From Panagrolaimus kolymaensis (taxonomy: Eukaryota > Nematoda > Chromadorea > Rhabditida > Panagrolaimidae), in NCBI GenBank assembly GCA_028622995.1, contig JAJQJQ010000023.1:682001-746000 (forward strand): 64,000 nucleotides of DNA, in the 5' to 3' direction. The translations under genes and the position numbers were made by a program. Below are positions 49,441 to 62,022 of this stretch, one piece after another; positions within the stretch are counted from its first letter, which is position 1, and each line of letters begins with the position of its first letter. The notes beneath the pieces were generated by a model. It made no database searches. It saw nothing but the letters and a program-made list of their open reading frames with translations, and had not been told where the DNA came from.

Positions 49441-50403
49441 ACAACACCGCAATCTTAACTAATCGTCCATATATATGTTTGTATTAAAAAAAAATAATTG
49501 TAATAAATTTTTGATTGTTTTATGAAATAAAAGTTTTTTACTGAAGAAGGCTTTGAAATGTATGTATGTGTTTTTGGAATGACTCACTTGATAGGAAAAG
49601 CAAAAGTTTTTCTAATATCTTGAAATGTGTTTAGTCCATCGCTTTTCTCGAATCTATTACAAGCAAACAAAAACATGGCGATGAAAAAGTAATGATGATG
49701 GAAGGAAGTGAAAGTTTGAAAAGAAAAATACTCTCGGTCTTTTCATTTTTAGTTTTTGTACGATTACCAGAACTTTTCTTCTTTAAAAAACCCCAAATTA
49801 ATCAAAGCAAATTAATGAAGCATTTTCATGAAGTTAACCTTTATCAATTTGTTAACCAACTAATGGACATAGTCGTTGCAGCCAATGCGGAAGAGTAAAA
49901 AGAAGGAAAGCAAAAGCAATCTTTGAACTCTTTTTTGTTTTGCAATGTTTTTTTTTGTCGTTGTTTATTGTTTTTTTCTTTCAATGTTGTTTATTTCAAG
50001 CGCACCACAGCAGCACTTTTTTTATCGACGCTTTTTTTCAATGGAGAAAAACAAAACCAGCTGATTTTAGTTATTTCGTTTTTTAATTTACTTTGAAACA
50101 GTTCGCTTTTATTTTTCTTATTGCTTTACCCGATTTGGTTTAATCCATTTTTTTGTTTTCTAATTAGTTATATTGATTGAATTTTGACAATATTGCTTGC
50201 TGCTTTAACTAAAGTTCAAAAAAATTTTTGTTTCATAATTTTTGAAGCAGCGAACATTAAAGTGAGAGTTGCTTGCTTTTTTTGATGACAAACTTTTTAT
50301 ATTTAAAGCGCGAAAACTTGTTGAAGTTTCTAATTTTTTAGTTGGAAAATATTATAATATTTTAGTATTGAAAGTTTAATTTCACTTTTTTTTACCAGAA
50401 AGT
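49441..50403. other. Outer flank of right arm
   Basis: This holds the 3' region of the membrane-protein gene, the arm end near 50,035, and a block (49,860-50,280) repeated at 37,640-38,062 and partly at 31,860. A 68-codon frame at 49,692-49,898 is not preserved in the left arm, so I do not call a gene. The end includes the 5' flank of the FAM162-like gene. Confidence 0.6.
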
Positions 50404-51005
50404 ATGAACTCTCAAAAGCTTACTCCTTTATTTTTACGTCGTTGCGTTCCTTTATTTCGTCGAAGTATGGCAATGGAAAAGAAGGTTTTAATAAAAATTT
50501 CTGTTTCACAAATTTTTTTTTGCAATCATTAATGATTTAGATTTCTGCTGATTATGAACACCCATCGCATTCCCTTCATTCAGATTATCAAAATCAAAAG
50601 CAATCAATGCGAGTTGGACGAGCAGCTGATCCATTGACGGGAAGAAAACCCAACGCAAGCCAAAAATATTTTCTTGTTTTAACTCGACTTTTCCGTAATA
50701 CTTCGGATATTCCTGAATATGTACCGTAAGTTTTTAAACTGACTCATAAAAATTATAATAGCAAGAAATGAATCTTTCTATCATTTCGAAGCCTATGTAC
50801 TTTTCTTTCTCATTTTTAAAACCCATTTTGAAATTACAGAAACCAAACAATGCAACGAATGCACGATCGAATGCGAGTGATTGTAATTATTACAGCTGTT
50901 TTATTATTTTATTCCATTTCTTTCACCTCCGAATGGCGAACTCGCAGACAAATGGACATTGATAAAGCTTCAGGAAAAGTTGTTCGAACTATTCATGATA
51001 TTTGA
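50404..51005 (+). CDS. FAM162-like (UPF0389) small membrane protein, 143 aa
   Basis: Exons 50404-50484, 50541-50725 and 50840-51005 join in phase (432 nt). The Arg-rich N-terminus (FLRRCVPLFRRSMAMEKK) suits a mitochondrial presequence. The centre has FLVLTRLFRNTSDIPEYV followed by TMQRMHDRMRV and one hydrophobic segment (VIIITAVLLFYSI type), then a basic charged tail. The DIPEYV, TM and RMR pattern just before one membrane helix recalls the FAM162/UPF0389 family, mitochondrial membrane proteins linked in mammals to hypoxia-induced apoptosis; the assignment is by motif memory only. Intron 1 has a non-standard GTTTTA donor, conserved in the truncated copy at 43,519-44,047. AATAAA is at 51,128. 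Confidence 0.65.
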
Positions 51006-51254
51006 GCATGATAAACTTACATATAATTGATGCTTTTAAGATTTATATTTGTTAGATTATTAACCATGTAAATAAGTTTGTAAATTGTTAAATTAACTGT
51101 TGCTGTAGCTAATGCAAATTATTTTTTAATAAAAGTTAAAAATACCTAAGCCTTAAAGCTTGAAGTTTATAGTGTTGATGCACTTTTTATTTTTAAAGTT
51201 TTTTAAATCAATTTTAATATTATTTTTTTTGTTGATAAAAGTAAAATACACAAA

Positions 51255-51892
51255 ATGGATTATTTTGTTAGAAAATTAATTGGTTTAGCTGGTATTAAAC
51301 AAGCTCATATGAAAGCAGATGAAACAAAAGTGACTTCAGCGGATCATGAACATGTGGAACATCCGCATAAAATGATTGAAAAATTTCCTGATCATGTTGA
51401 AGAGCATTCAAAAAAGGAAAGATATACAGGAGTAAGTTCCTTATTTAGAATACTGGCATATTCCTCAAATACAGCCTAGCCTGCACCTTTAAAAAATTTT
51501 GCTTCAGCCAAATTGGAATACTACTATAGTGAAAAAAAGCTTTCATGCACATCATTTTTTAGGTTCCCAACATTCCCAATGACATTGCTTATAATGCTGG
51601 CAAGATAATTGGAGGCTCTCGATCTCCAGGAATTTTCTCTACTGTCACATCAAATCCAGCAGTAATTTTTGGTTTAGGCCTTACAACTTTAGCCCTTCTT
51701 GGAACGATGAGACGATCGATTATGAATGATAAAGTTGGAACACAAAAATTTATGAGATATCGAATCCTTGCTCAATTCTTTACGGTGTCAGCTTTAGTTG
51801 CAGGTGTAACATTTTTTGCTACTACAATCGCTGCAGCTCCTTCACAAAAAGATGAAAAACCTATTGTTGTTGATTCAAATGATGGTAATTGA
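51255..51892 (+). CDS. HIG1-domain (respiratory supercomplex factor-like) protein, 168 aa
   Basis: Exons 51255-51431 and 51563-51892 join in phase (507 nt). The N-terminal 60 residues are charged and His-rich (DHEHVEHPHK). The HIG1 domain spans about residues 90-150: NPAVIFGLGLTTLALLGTMR, a short loop with KVGTQKFMRYRI, then AQFFTVSALVAGVTFFATT, that is two membrane helices joined by the basic loop with the family's R..AQ motif. Known HIG1 proteins sit in the inner mitochondrial membrane and act in cytochrome c oxidase or supercomplex assembly. The N-terminal extension is longer than in vertebrate HIGD1. Polyadenylation signals lie at 51,988 and 52,053. The upstream neighbour is also a probable mitochondrial membrane protein. 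Confidence 0.85.
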
Positions 51893-52693
51893 AAACAATG
51901 CTAGGTTATTAATGCATTAAATGTAAAACGAAATTTCGGCTAGCCAGACAATGTCTTTCTCATATATTATTTTTGTTTAGAGTTTATAATAAACAGTTCT
52001 TAGTTATCGTTTTGCTATTAACCAGCATAAGCTATTTTGTTGGGTTTGAATTAATAAAAAACTTGATTTTCCTTTTATCTATCAAACGAAGAAAATAAAT
52101 GGCAGTGCAACGACGCTTCAAGAAACCGACTTCACTCTTTCAACAAACAAAAAAAGAAAGAAGAAATCATTCATGTCATGAAAAACTCATTCAATAAATC
52201 GTAATTGTTTACAATTTTTATTTCAACGAGAATCATGCTATTGGATTAATGAATTTGATGTAAGTGGCTTTTTTTTTATTGTTGTAACATATTTAAAGTT
52301 GATAGGTTTCTTACCTATTTTTGTTTCAATGACTTTCTTTCTTTTGCAACTTTTGGAAGAGCTATAGCCTATGTATAGCCCAGGATTTTATGCTCGTTTA
52401 AATTTCAAAAAGTTTTTGTGCATGAAAACATCCACGCGAATCGGCCAATAACAAAGGATGTTGATGAATAATTTTAGGCAAAGCAAAAATGCCACAAACA
52501 TTTTACATGATTCTTCTTTTTTTGTGAAAAAATTCTTTTCTAACTTTTTTAATTAACCGTTTATTTGTCATTTATATTAAAAAATATATATATATGGTTA
52601 TTTATAATACACACAGATAAAACATTTTACTTACAAAAAAAAAAATGGAATGAAATGTTAGTTAGCAAACACCACCTTTTTTTATATTAAATT
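51893..52693. other. Intergenic DNA between convergent HIG1 and RGK genes
   Basis: About 800 bp AT-rich. It holds the 3' ends of the two convergent genes. A short ATATAT tract lies near 52,583. No RNA gene, repeat or coding segment is evident. Confidence 0.6.
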
Positions 52694-55600
52694 TTAAAAC
52701 ATTTTTTGAACTAAAGTTTCACACGATTTTGCAAAGCGACGACCTCGTTCAACGATTCGGGATTTTAATGTTCCACGACTTTCACGTCGTTCATAAATTT
52801 TTTCATTTTCTGTAATAAAATTTTGAATCCTTCGAATTATTTCTTTCCAAATTGAATCCATATTCATTGTAAGCAATACGGAAACTTCAGCAAAGCCACA
52901 TTTATAAATTTTTGCTAGCATTTTTCCTTCTAAAAATTTTTTAGGGAATTTTATTCAAAAGTCCAATAGTATTTAACTATCTTACCAATGGAAGTAACCC
53001 TTCTTTTACGTTGTAAATCAATTTTATTTCCAACTAATAATACTGATAAATTTTTATTTGATTTATTTCCATATAATCGAAATAAAGTTTGTGCAGCTCG
53101 ACCAAAGGAATCTCGATTATCCACGGAATACATAATTACGTGGATTGTTGGAACTTCATCAAATAAATCTTTCTAAATAAAAAAAAGTTTATTACTCTTG
53201 CTTAAAAGACCTGATAGAAAACCTACTCCTAAACCTGCTCCATAAATAAGCTCCAATTCAATTTCTTTATCATTCATCATAAAATTTACTGTACGTGATT
53301 GAGCTTGAATATCTTCAGGAGCTAAAAATAGGTATGTATTATTGTTGTCCATTTAAAGTATGTGATAAATTTTTATTAAATGCTATTATTATTATTTTTT
53401 ATATTTTAAATGCCCAAATAAGTGTCATTGTTGTGTTTGATAAAAAAGTATGTATCGAAGGATTTAACGAAAAATTAATTTTTGTTTTAAAAGTATGAGG
53501 TAATTCAGCGAGGGTTTAACGACACTTATAGGATAAGAAAATCAACTCAGAATTAAGTAAAAACGAAAGCGCTTATTGCAAATTTAGTCCTGCTTATAAT
53601 TTATTGTATATGCGTACACCCGTAAATATGACATGGTATAATCGGGTTAAAGGCATAACACTTTTTTTAAATAAAAATATGACAGCTGTTAAAATTATTA
53701 AAAGTACCAATGACTTCGATAAAAATAGTGTCATAGTCTTTGGTGAAATTATGATTAAATATTTACACATAATTTTGTGGTTTAACTTTTAAAACTAACC
53801 AATAGAAGTTTCATCAAATTTCCCAGTAATATCTGCATGAGCTGACATTTGTCGAACTAAGGCTTTCTTTCCAACTGTTTCAGAACCATAAATTCTTAAA
53901 GCCACATTAATTGCATCTTTTTTCTCCAATTCACTACTCAACCAAATTTCAGGGCATGTAGCTCGACGAGATTTGGAACATCTTGGGGTTAATGGGCGAG
54001 TGGAAATTCGACCATAATGAAACCCACAATCAATAATTTTTCCATGATCATCAATATTAAAACTTCTCATTTGTTGCATTTGGCCTAAAGGTTGTCGAGG
54101 GCTTCGAGCCGAAACTGAACCATTGCCATTCATATGATTTTCTGAATTCTTTTCTAATGGACTCTCATTGTTGCTGCTGCTATTATATGATCCATAATCC
54201 GATCTTGAAGTGGTTCTACGAGTTGATGACATTTTAGGTTCAGGATTATAATAATTCGAATCCAAGGGAAATACATCTTCATCCATGCATGTTGTTTTTG
54301 AAAGGCGTTTACGTCGGCGAAAAGGCCTCGCTGAACCTGGTCGTCGACAAGCTGTTGGCATTCTAGGTGAATTTTCAGCACTGAAAATAAACCAAATAAT
54401 TAATAACTTTTTTTTTTATCAAGGAGTTGATTTTCCTAAAACAAAGTCTTCCAAGTGTCGCGTCAAGCAAAATGCGATAGTAGTCTCTTGAAACAAAAAC
54501 GCTTTTATATCCTCCAAGGTTGGGCTTGCTTATTATTTTTGTACATTTTTTTCTTGCAAAACTTTGTTATTTTTCCCATATATTTTTTTTTTGCATAACA
54601 CAAATCCATGTACCCAAATCCAAATTCAATCCCCCGCACTTTCCCTCGCCTTGTTTTTTTTTTTTGCTTTCAAAAACCATATTCTATTTGCTTTTCGTTC
54701 ACTTTTTTTGTCTTATTTTTCATCAAAAAAAAGAAGAAGAAATAAATAAAGTTAAAAAGTAATCCATCTTAGAAAAAAATGTTTTTTATTCCAATTCTTT
54801 GCCGGAAATACATTTCCTTTATCGCATTCATTTTCTCCTCGCTTTCCTTTTTTTCTGGGGTTTTTTTTTTACTATTTGAAATTTGATCTTTTTTTGTAAA
54901 TTTGTATATAATACTATATTATTTCACACGGCAAAAAAAACAATAATGTACCAAAGTCAAAGAATCCCATCAAACAAAAAAATTAAGAGTGAAAAAAAAG
55001 TTTTTATTTTTGGTCTAATAAAAATGAAAATGAAATCATAAGACTCTTATGACATGCAAAAAAAAAAACACTGTAATAAAGTGCATAATTTTAAAAAGTG
55101 GGAAGAACAATGTCTAACTACGATTAAAAGTTTGTATTCTGGAATCTCAAAAACTAATTTATAAAAATATGGGAACAGAGAGATTTTTTTTGTTTTGTTT
55201 CACAAAATATAAAAGCAAGCGTGGAAACTATAAAATTGCCATCACTTTCTCTACCCATAGCCTACAGAAAATTCATATTCACAGGTTTTAAAGTGAAAAT
55301 TATAGTCCCCGTTCAAATGTTCAAAATTCAATGCCTCATAATTTTCTAAATAATAAAAAACCATACGACGACAAAATTTACTTTTAAAAATAGGTATTCC
55401 CAAAGAGGCAACTTTAAAAAATATTGTAAACAACTTTTTTTCTTTTTCAACTTATAAATATGCTTTATTCAATTCTTAGAATGATCAAAAAACTTTGACC
55501 CAAATAAATGGCAACTTTATTTTCGAACATTCTAAATATAATTTTATTTAAAACTCAGAAGAAGAAAGGAAAGAAAGGCAATTTCATTGAATTATCTCTC

Positions 55601-58453
55601 AGCTCAATTTTTGAGTTTAAAAAAATAACAACATTTACTCCAACTCCAAAAAAAATTGTGGAGGAGATAATGATCACAATTTTTTGAAAGCACTTAAAAA
55701 GTCAAATGCCAATGTGAGGGCTAATTCATTTATGCTCTCGAAAATAAATTTGATAATTTTCCCTTTATTTTATTTATTGTTGTTCGATAGAATTGAATGT
55801 TCGTTCTCCTCCTCAATTTTTTTTTCTTCGAAAATAAAAGTAAACAACAAAAATAAGGTTTTTCTTTTGCCGAAAATGTATTATTTTTTTTGTTATCAAA
55901 AATGAAAGTTTAAAAAGCTAGTTGACATTTAAAATTTTAGAAAGGTCAAAATTTTGAGGATGACGAACGAAAATTATTATTGTTGCATGATGATTTTAAT
56001 TTTAATGGAAATGACGTTACAAACATTTTTTTTTGAAAAGTTATAACGAAATATGCGTATATGAAAAAAGTCGTTGTGCGTTTTATTTTTTGAGCAAAAT
56101 AAACTTTTTTAAAACACATAAAATAAAGTTCACTTTGATGGCTTTTATAAATCCACCGTAGCCAATAAATATTCTCACTTTTTTTTGCCGCAAAACTATA
56201 AAAAAATTTTTATAGTTTGTATTTATTTTTTTCTCAACCACTTATTTATAAATTTACGACATATTTATATATATATTTTTTGTTTATCATTACTATTTTT
56301 AACATTCATAAAAATAAATAACCTATAATTCCTTTTTTTCTATTTATTTTTTGTTGTTACATTATTTCATAAAGAAAAAAGAAGAGAATGACGACAAAAA
56401 AACAATAAAGCAGCAGCAGCCGTCAACAGATTTTTAGCTGTCATTTACAAAATTATTTTTATTTATTTATTATTTTGTTTTGGCATTTATAGAAAAAGAA
56501 TATAATCTGTTAACAGGTGTCCCTTTCACCACCATTAAAAGTTTTGTTAATTAAAAATTCAAAGTTTTATTTATGCTTTAAAAAAATTTTAGTTTCAAAG
56601 GACAGATGTTGTTCTTTGTTGGCTGAACTGTACGCTTAATTCAGAAATTACATACAGTAATATTTTATGGTTAATTTTTGGAAGTCTTTTTGTTCCCATT
56701 TTTTGAGGATATATTTTGCTATTATTTTGTTGTTTTTGTAAATACAAAATAGAGCTAACAACATGACAAAAAAAAATTCAGCAATATGTCATTGGCAGGC
56801 TTCAAGCAAAGTTTTTTTTTCTTCAAATTTACGAGAAACGGAAGAGATTTAAAAAAGAAGAAGATGAAAGAGATTTGTTTGTTTCCTGGTCTATTTTTTT
56901 TTCTGTGTTTCTGTATATGTTTTTTTAAAGTTCCAAATTGTTGTTGAACTTTTTTAACAAATAAAAAAAGGAGTAACAAAAAAGCCAAATAGGAAGAAAA
57001 AAGAACATATCCGGGTTAATGACAACACCATTACTACTACAACAAGAAGATTTTTTGGATGTTCGTGTGTATGGAATTGACATCCACATTCGTGTCAAAT
57101 CCAGATCCCTTTATTAGAAATTGGGTTTTATAATCTCCTTTCTTGTTTATGCCATCAACCACCTTTCATAAATATTTAAATAATAAATGTTTTGAAACAA
57201 CCTATTAACGGAACAACAAAAAGAAAATACTTAGGAAGATGACGTCAAAAAACATCTCTTCTCACAACAAATTTTTTTCTTCTCTCTCGCCTTTACTCTC
57301 AAAAAAAACAACAACCCCAACTAGCAGCTTTTCTTCTTCATTTTTTGGAAGAAGAAGCAACAGCAAGAAGCTTAGAAAAATGAAAGAAAGATATTTATGG
57401 ATGTTTTTGGCACTAAAAATAGCAACTATGCCTTTATTGACGTCTTCGTCTACTAACTTTTTTCCTTCTGGTTCATCCCGCTTTCGTCAACAAAAAAAAG
57501 GAGCACGAGCTTAATGAGGAATGAAATTTTCTTTTTGAATGCTCTTTTTTTTCTTCATAACTTTTTGGTCTAGTTGTTTTGCTTCTTAGCATTGTCGCCT
57601 CTACCACCACCAAGCTGAACTATTAGTACTTCCAAAAAAAATGCAGCAGCATTAACAACCACAAAATGAGCAGCAACATATAAAAAAGGCTAATTTTAAA
57701 AAGCTTGACTAAACATGTTTACAAAATAAAAAATCTTCTTTGAATCTTTAGCTTTCATTCATTCATCTTTCTTCTCCTTCTTCCTCATAGAGAAAGAGAA
57801 AGAAGGGCAAGCAAAAAAAAAAAAAAAAATTGAGATGAGAGAAGAAAAACGTTTTTGAGAATTATATTTATTTTTATTTATTTTTTTCATGGAGATAAAT
57901 TTATAAGAAATGTGAATGGAGCAAGCAACAATTAGTCGGTTTGTTGTTTTTTTTAAAACATAAGAAAAATTTTTTTTTATCTTTGGTTTTTACCGCTGAC
58001 ATTGAGAAGAATGTAGGGAAGAAAAGTAAAAAATAAATAAATTAGCCCCATGTGAATAATTTTTAACCCATTTTCTTGGTTTTTTTTCCCCACCATGTTT
58101 AGATGTTTACTTGCTGAGAAAGACAAGTGTTCTTTGAAAATACAGGAAACGCTTGAGCTTGAAAAAATTATTGCGAAAACGCTAATTTACAATTAACAAA
58201 AATAAACGATTAGAAATTTGAATTTTTTAGGTCAAACATAATATTCCCAAAAATTTTAAAGTTTCATGCGCAGAAAAATTTTAAGATTATAATAAAAAAT
58301 CTCCTACCTCGAACTTGAAGAAGGTGAAAAGAATGGAGGTTCAACATCAAATTCCGATATTTCTTCTAAATATCCACCATTAAAATATTTTGGTGATAAC
58401 GTCCTTGGAGTTGAAACCTTTAAAGCTGGAAGGGATACACGACGATTGGACAT
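52694..58453 (-). CDS. RGK-like (Rem/Rad/Gem/Kir type) small GTPase, 414 aa
   Basis: Minus-strand exons 58308-58453, 53800-54380, 53227-53321, 52986-53172 and 52694-52929 join in phase (1,245 nt). The first 190 residues are a Ser/Arg-rich extension. The G domain starts VALRIYGSETVGKKALVRQM: the P-loop is GSETVGKK, with Lys where Ras proteins have Ser/Thr. Switch II lacks DxxG (reads YGAGLG), G4 is intact (NKID), and EGKML....GFAEVSVLL marks G5. After the domain comes a basic region and SCETLVQKMF in place of a CAAX box. Missing DxxG, long ends and a Cys-containing non-prenylated tail are RGK features; RGK proteins inhibit voltage-gated calcium channels at the plasma membrane and shape the cytoskeleton. 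Exon 1 could instead start at an ATG at 58,495; its link across a 3.9-kb intron rests on phase only. Confidence 0.75.
53540..53675. repeat. Short dispersed repeat, copy 2
   Basis: Reverse complement of about 37,490-37,622. It lies within the 478-nt intron of the RGK-like gene between the P-loop exon and the next exon, which would explain why this intron is much longer than its neighbours. Copy 2 has a short insertion within the match (GTACGCATATAC in place of GCTTATGC). Confidence 0.7.
54381..58307. other. Very long first intron of the RGK-like gene
   Basis: 3.9 kb of AT-rich sequence with many A/T homopolymers, purine tracts and AAAAAAGAAG/TTCTTC blocks. Frames such as 57,239-57,514 (+) are Ser/Lys/Phe low complexity and not convincing. 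I see no repeat shared with the rest of the window and no RNA gene. It may hold enhancers or an alternative promoter; the sequence does not show one. Confidence 0.45.
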
Positions 58454-60479
58454 TCTATACTGCAATAATTTATAATTATAATAATTCACCGCCATTTTTT
58501 GAATTAACAAAATCTGTTCAAAGTCAAATAAAAAAACACTTTTTTCTTGTTATTTTGTTGTTATTTTTTTAAATTTTTTTTTCACGGCTTCGTAAATAGT
58601 AAAATAGTTTAAAATCGAATAGGAGAAGAAGAAGCTGCAGTTAGCTTTTTCTGATGATGATAATATTAGCCTGATGATGTGAATGCGCCGCAAAAATGAA
58701 AATAAGAATATGGACAAAAACAAGCATGCAGCCACAAAGCAAGCAAGTTAAAAAAATTCAAAAAAGAAAATCTTCCCAAAATAAAAAAGAAAAGAAAAAT
58801 GAGGCGACAAATATGTATTTTTAAAAAGGTTTTTGCCTTCTTTGAAAGATGCCTTGAAATGGATGGATGAGATTCGGCCACCCCCGAAAAAAAAGTTGGT
58901 AAACGAAAAAACCTATATATTTTTTAAAGTGTCAAAAGTATGATGTCGTCTCTCTTTAGATGGTGGATATAAAAGCAGGCGAGAAAAGTTCGATAGCTTC
59001 TTCTTCAAAAAAAGGAAGATGCTAAAAGAAAAAGAAAGAAAGCAAAGTCCAAAAAAATAAAATAAAATAGTAGGGTTGAAAGTTATGCTTCTTTGAATCA
59101 AAGCTTCTTCTTTTTCTTCGAGAAAAGGCAGATGTAGCCTCTAAAAAATGCATTGACAAAAATAAAAAAAGGCCTCAAATATATATATATTTTTTTTGCA
59201 GAGACTAACTGCAAGAAAAAAAGAAGATGAAAGATAGTTATCATCAGCTTTTTAAAATAAAAAAATAAAATAAACCAAAGGCATTCAAACCGAAAGAATA
59301 TGGAAGGGACATCTCTTTTTTTCTTTTGCCGTAGCCTTCTTTTTTTTCTTATATTTAAGAAGAAGAAAAAAATTATAACTAAGGGAAATGAAAAAATAAA
59401 CCATAAGCTCCGCCTGCTGCAAAGAAAAAATATGAAAATGAAAATGGTTTTTTCTCATGAGGTATACTACTACTTATGAAAGCAAAAGGCAGCGATGTCA
59501 TGACTATATTTTTATTACTTTGGCTTTTATTTTTCTAAAAAAAAGTAAACTTCAAAAACGTGTAATTTAGTTTCTTTCATATTCTTTTCTTTTTTTTCTT
59601 CGCTTGCTTTTAAAAAAGATAAATATTAACTTAAAAAAACCTTTTTTAGCTATAATTTAGAAGTTTTCTTTACACCAGAAAATATAAAACTTTTAAAAAA
59701 GAAGATAGATTAAATATGAACATGATCAAAAATAAGAAGCAGAAAACACACACATTTAAAAGCAATTTATTTTAAATGGGAGCATGAGAAAAAATGGCGA
59801 GAATAAATAATTGAAACAAATTTTTTGTCTTTTTGAGTCAAACAAAATTCAAATGGCAGCAACCAACTCCTTATCGCTCGCTTGGTTTGGCTTGCTTGAT
59901 AAATAGGGTATTCTCTCATAAAAGGAAGAAAAAAAAGTTTTACACAGGAAAATAGTAATTTAAAATAAAATAAAAAAGTTTTTTTATCCGACAAAACTAA
60001 AAACTCCATCCTTCTTCTTTCCTTTTTTTTTTTTTAAATAATTTCAAGGAATTATAAATGAGTGAATGAAAGCAAGCTTGAAAGAGATAGTTAAAAACTC
60101 AAAGAATAAAGAATAAATAAACTTTGTTGAAAGTCATTAATTTTTTTTTCTTCTTCTAAAAAACATAGCTATTAAGAGCCAAAGAGAAGAAGAATTTTTT
60201 TCCATGTAATTTGGAAGGAAAATTTATGGGCGTCGTTCTTTCATTCAAATATTTATTTTGCTGGATAAACACCAAACTTTTGCGTGTAATGTTTTTTTTG
60301 TTGAATCAAAACCTAACTTTAAAAAAAACAAAAATCAACAAGTTTTTAGAGGTCAAAAAGCTGAGATCTTTGTCACTTTTTTTATTTCTCATGAAATAAA
60401 GGGTTCTAAAAAATTCTGGGGAAGGATGCTGCGGTTTAGAAGAATCAAATTTAATTTTCAGCGCCTTTTTTGTTGTGTT

Positions 60480-60671
60480 GGTTTTTTAGCAAATAACGTG
60501 CAAGTTGGTACTACTTGGATTCACGAAATTAAAGATTCAGCTTGCAAAAAAAAAGTCACACAAATTGGTTTATTTACAAAACTTGCAGTTGCGGAATTTA
60601 ATTTACCGCAAGTTTTTTACACTGGTTTAAATCCATTTATATCTCAAAGAAAATTTTGTTTAGAATCATAG
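60480..60671 (+). other. Possible orphan exon
   Basis: After an acceptor-like GGTTTTTTAG at 60,480-60,489, an open frame encodes VQVGTTWIHEIKDSACKKK, then TQIGLFTKLAVAEFNLPQV and a TAG at 60,669-60,671. The residue mix is unlike the surrounding low-complexity frames. Upstream coding in the same frame (to about 60,258) is less convincing. No family recognised; it may be a last exon or a relic. Confidence 0.3.
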
Positions 60672-62022
60672 GAGGTCGAGTTATTCGAAAAAAAAGGTGG
60701 CAATAAAACGAAAAAGTCAATCAAAATTTTGGAATGAAGCCAAAAAGATTAGAGTCCAACGGCTAAAATAATTAACACCAAAAATAGTTAATAAAATTAT
60801 AATAAAACTAATGGCATCTAAATAAATAAAATAAGATTAAAAATTAAAAATAATAAACGCAGCTTTTATATAGTAATCCAACAACTCATTAAAGCATCAA
60901 AGTACCATGTCAATTCAAAAAACCCATAAACACAAAAATAAACATTTTTCAAAAAAGATGACAACTTAAAAAAACACGCCACAACAACAAACTTATGATT
61001 TAGCGTTTATAAATATATTATTTATTTTTTCTAGTTATGCATCAATTACTTTTTAAACATATACATTTGTAATGACACTAAAATAACATTTATTTATGAA
61101 ATCATTTCACTTTGGAAAAAAAATATCAACAAGTTTTTCTTTCATAGGTTTGCTAATTCATTAGCAACAGCCAACAAGCAACAACCACTAATCACTAACC
61201 TCAAAAAATAAATGGGGTTTTACTCAAACAACACACTTACATAAACAAATCTGCCAATTTCATCCCTTTCATCAACAAAAAAAGAAAGATTAAAGGTAAA
61301 ATGACATTTTGATGACAGTGTAAAAAAAAAGCCATCAAAGTCATTCAATTCAAAAGCCAGAAAAAGTGTTTTTTGTTGTTTTACCCAATTTATTTTTTGA
61401 CATATGTTTTTTTAAATGAGACACATCGCTACGTTTTTATTTTAGTTTTTTAAAATTTTGGGGTTAGTATCTTTAAAACCAAAGTAGGCTTCATATTTTC
61501 TTGGAGACAACAAAAAACTAATAAGGAAATTAAAAAAAGTAACAAAGTCAAGCAAGAAAGAAATTAATGACTGATTGAATACATACGGAAGAGAAAAAAA
61601 TTTTTGTTGTTGTTTCTTTAAGTTAGTCTAGGAAAATAAAAAAAAAGACAAGAAAAAAACTCATAAGTTTAATTAATTATTAATAAAAGCATTAAAAACT
61701 ATGAAGCTTCAAAAATATGGATACATTTATGTTTTTTCATGGCAAGCTTTAATTTTTGATAAAAAAAAGTGTATTGCTTTTACTTTATTTGAATAATAGT
61801 ATTTTCACGCAGCTATCTAATGAATGTAGCAACAAAAAAATTTGAAATGCCTTCAGCTTTTTATAAACATTTTTTAAAAATGTGTTTTATTTTTTCCCTT
61901 TAGAATGATTTTTTTTTCTGTCTTCACACAATTAAATTTAAAAATCATCAAATATTATGCACACTACCTTTTTTAACGCATCTTTTTATTATGATGTTTT
62001 TTTTGTGTCTACTTAAATCAAG

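Larger units (their letters stand above)
44170..50035. repeat. Right arm of the large inverted duplication
   Basis: Reverse complement of about 31,860-37,490. Gene order away from the centre is ING/PHD gene, 179-aa protein, tail-membrane protein, all on plus. The inner boundary is near 44,175 (TTTTTTTTGTTATC), beside the truncated FAM162-like copy. This arm carries intact versions of two genes damaged on the left and lacks the hAT-like element. Confidence 0.9.

Noticed and set aside
49692..49898. 68-aa frame at the arm's outer end
   Set aside because: The frame is not kept in the corresponding left-arm sequence or the third copy, so it is probably non-coding.
31860..50035. The inverted duplication as a large transposon with long terminal inverted repeats
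   Set aside because: The arms hold ordinary intron-containing cellular genes, the spacer has no transposase, and no flanking target duplication is visible.
57239..57514. 91-aa plus-strand frame as a gene
   Set aside because: Ser/Lys/Phe low-complexity sequence within the long RGK intron, without splice partners or recognisable motif.
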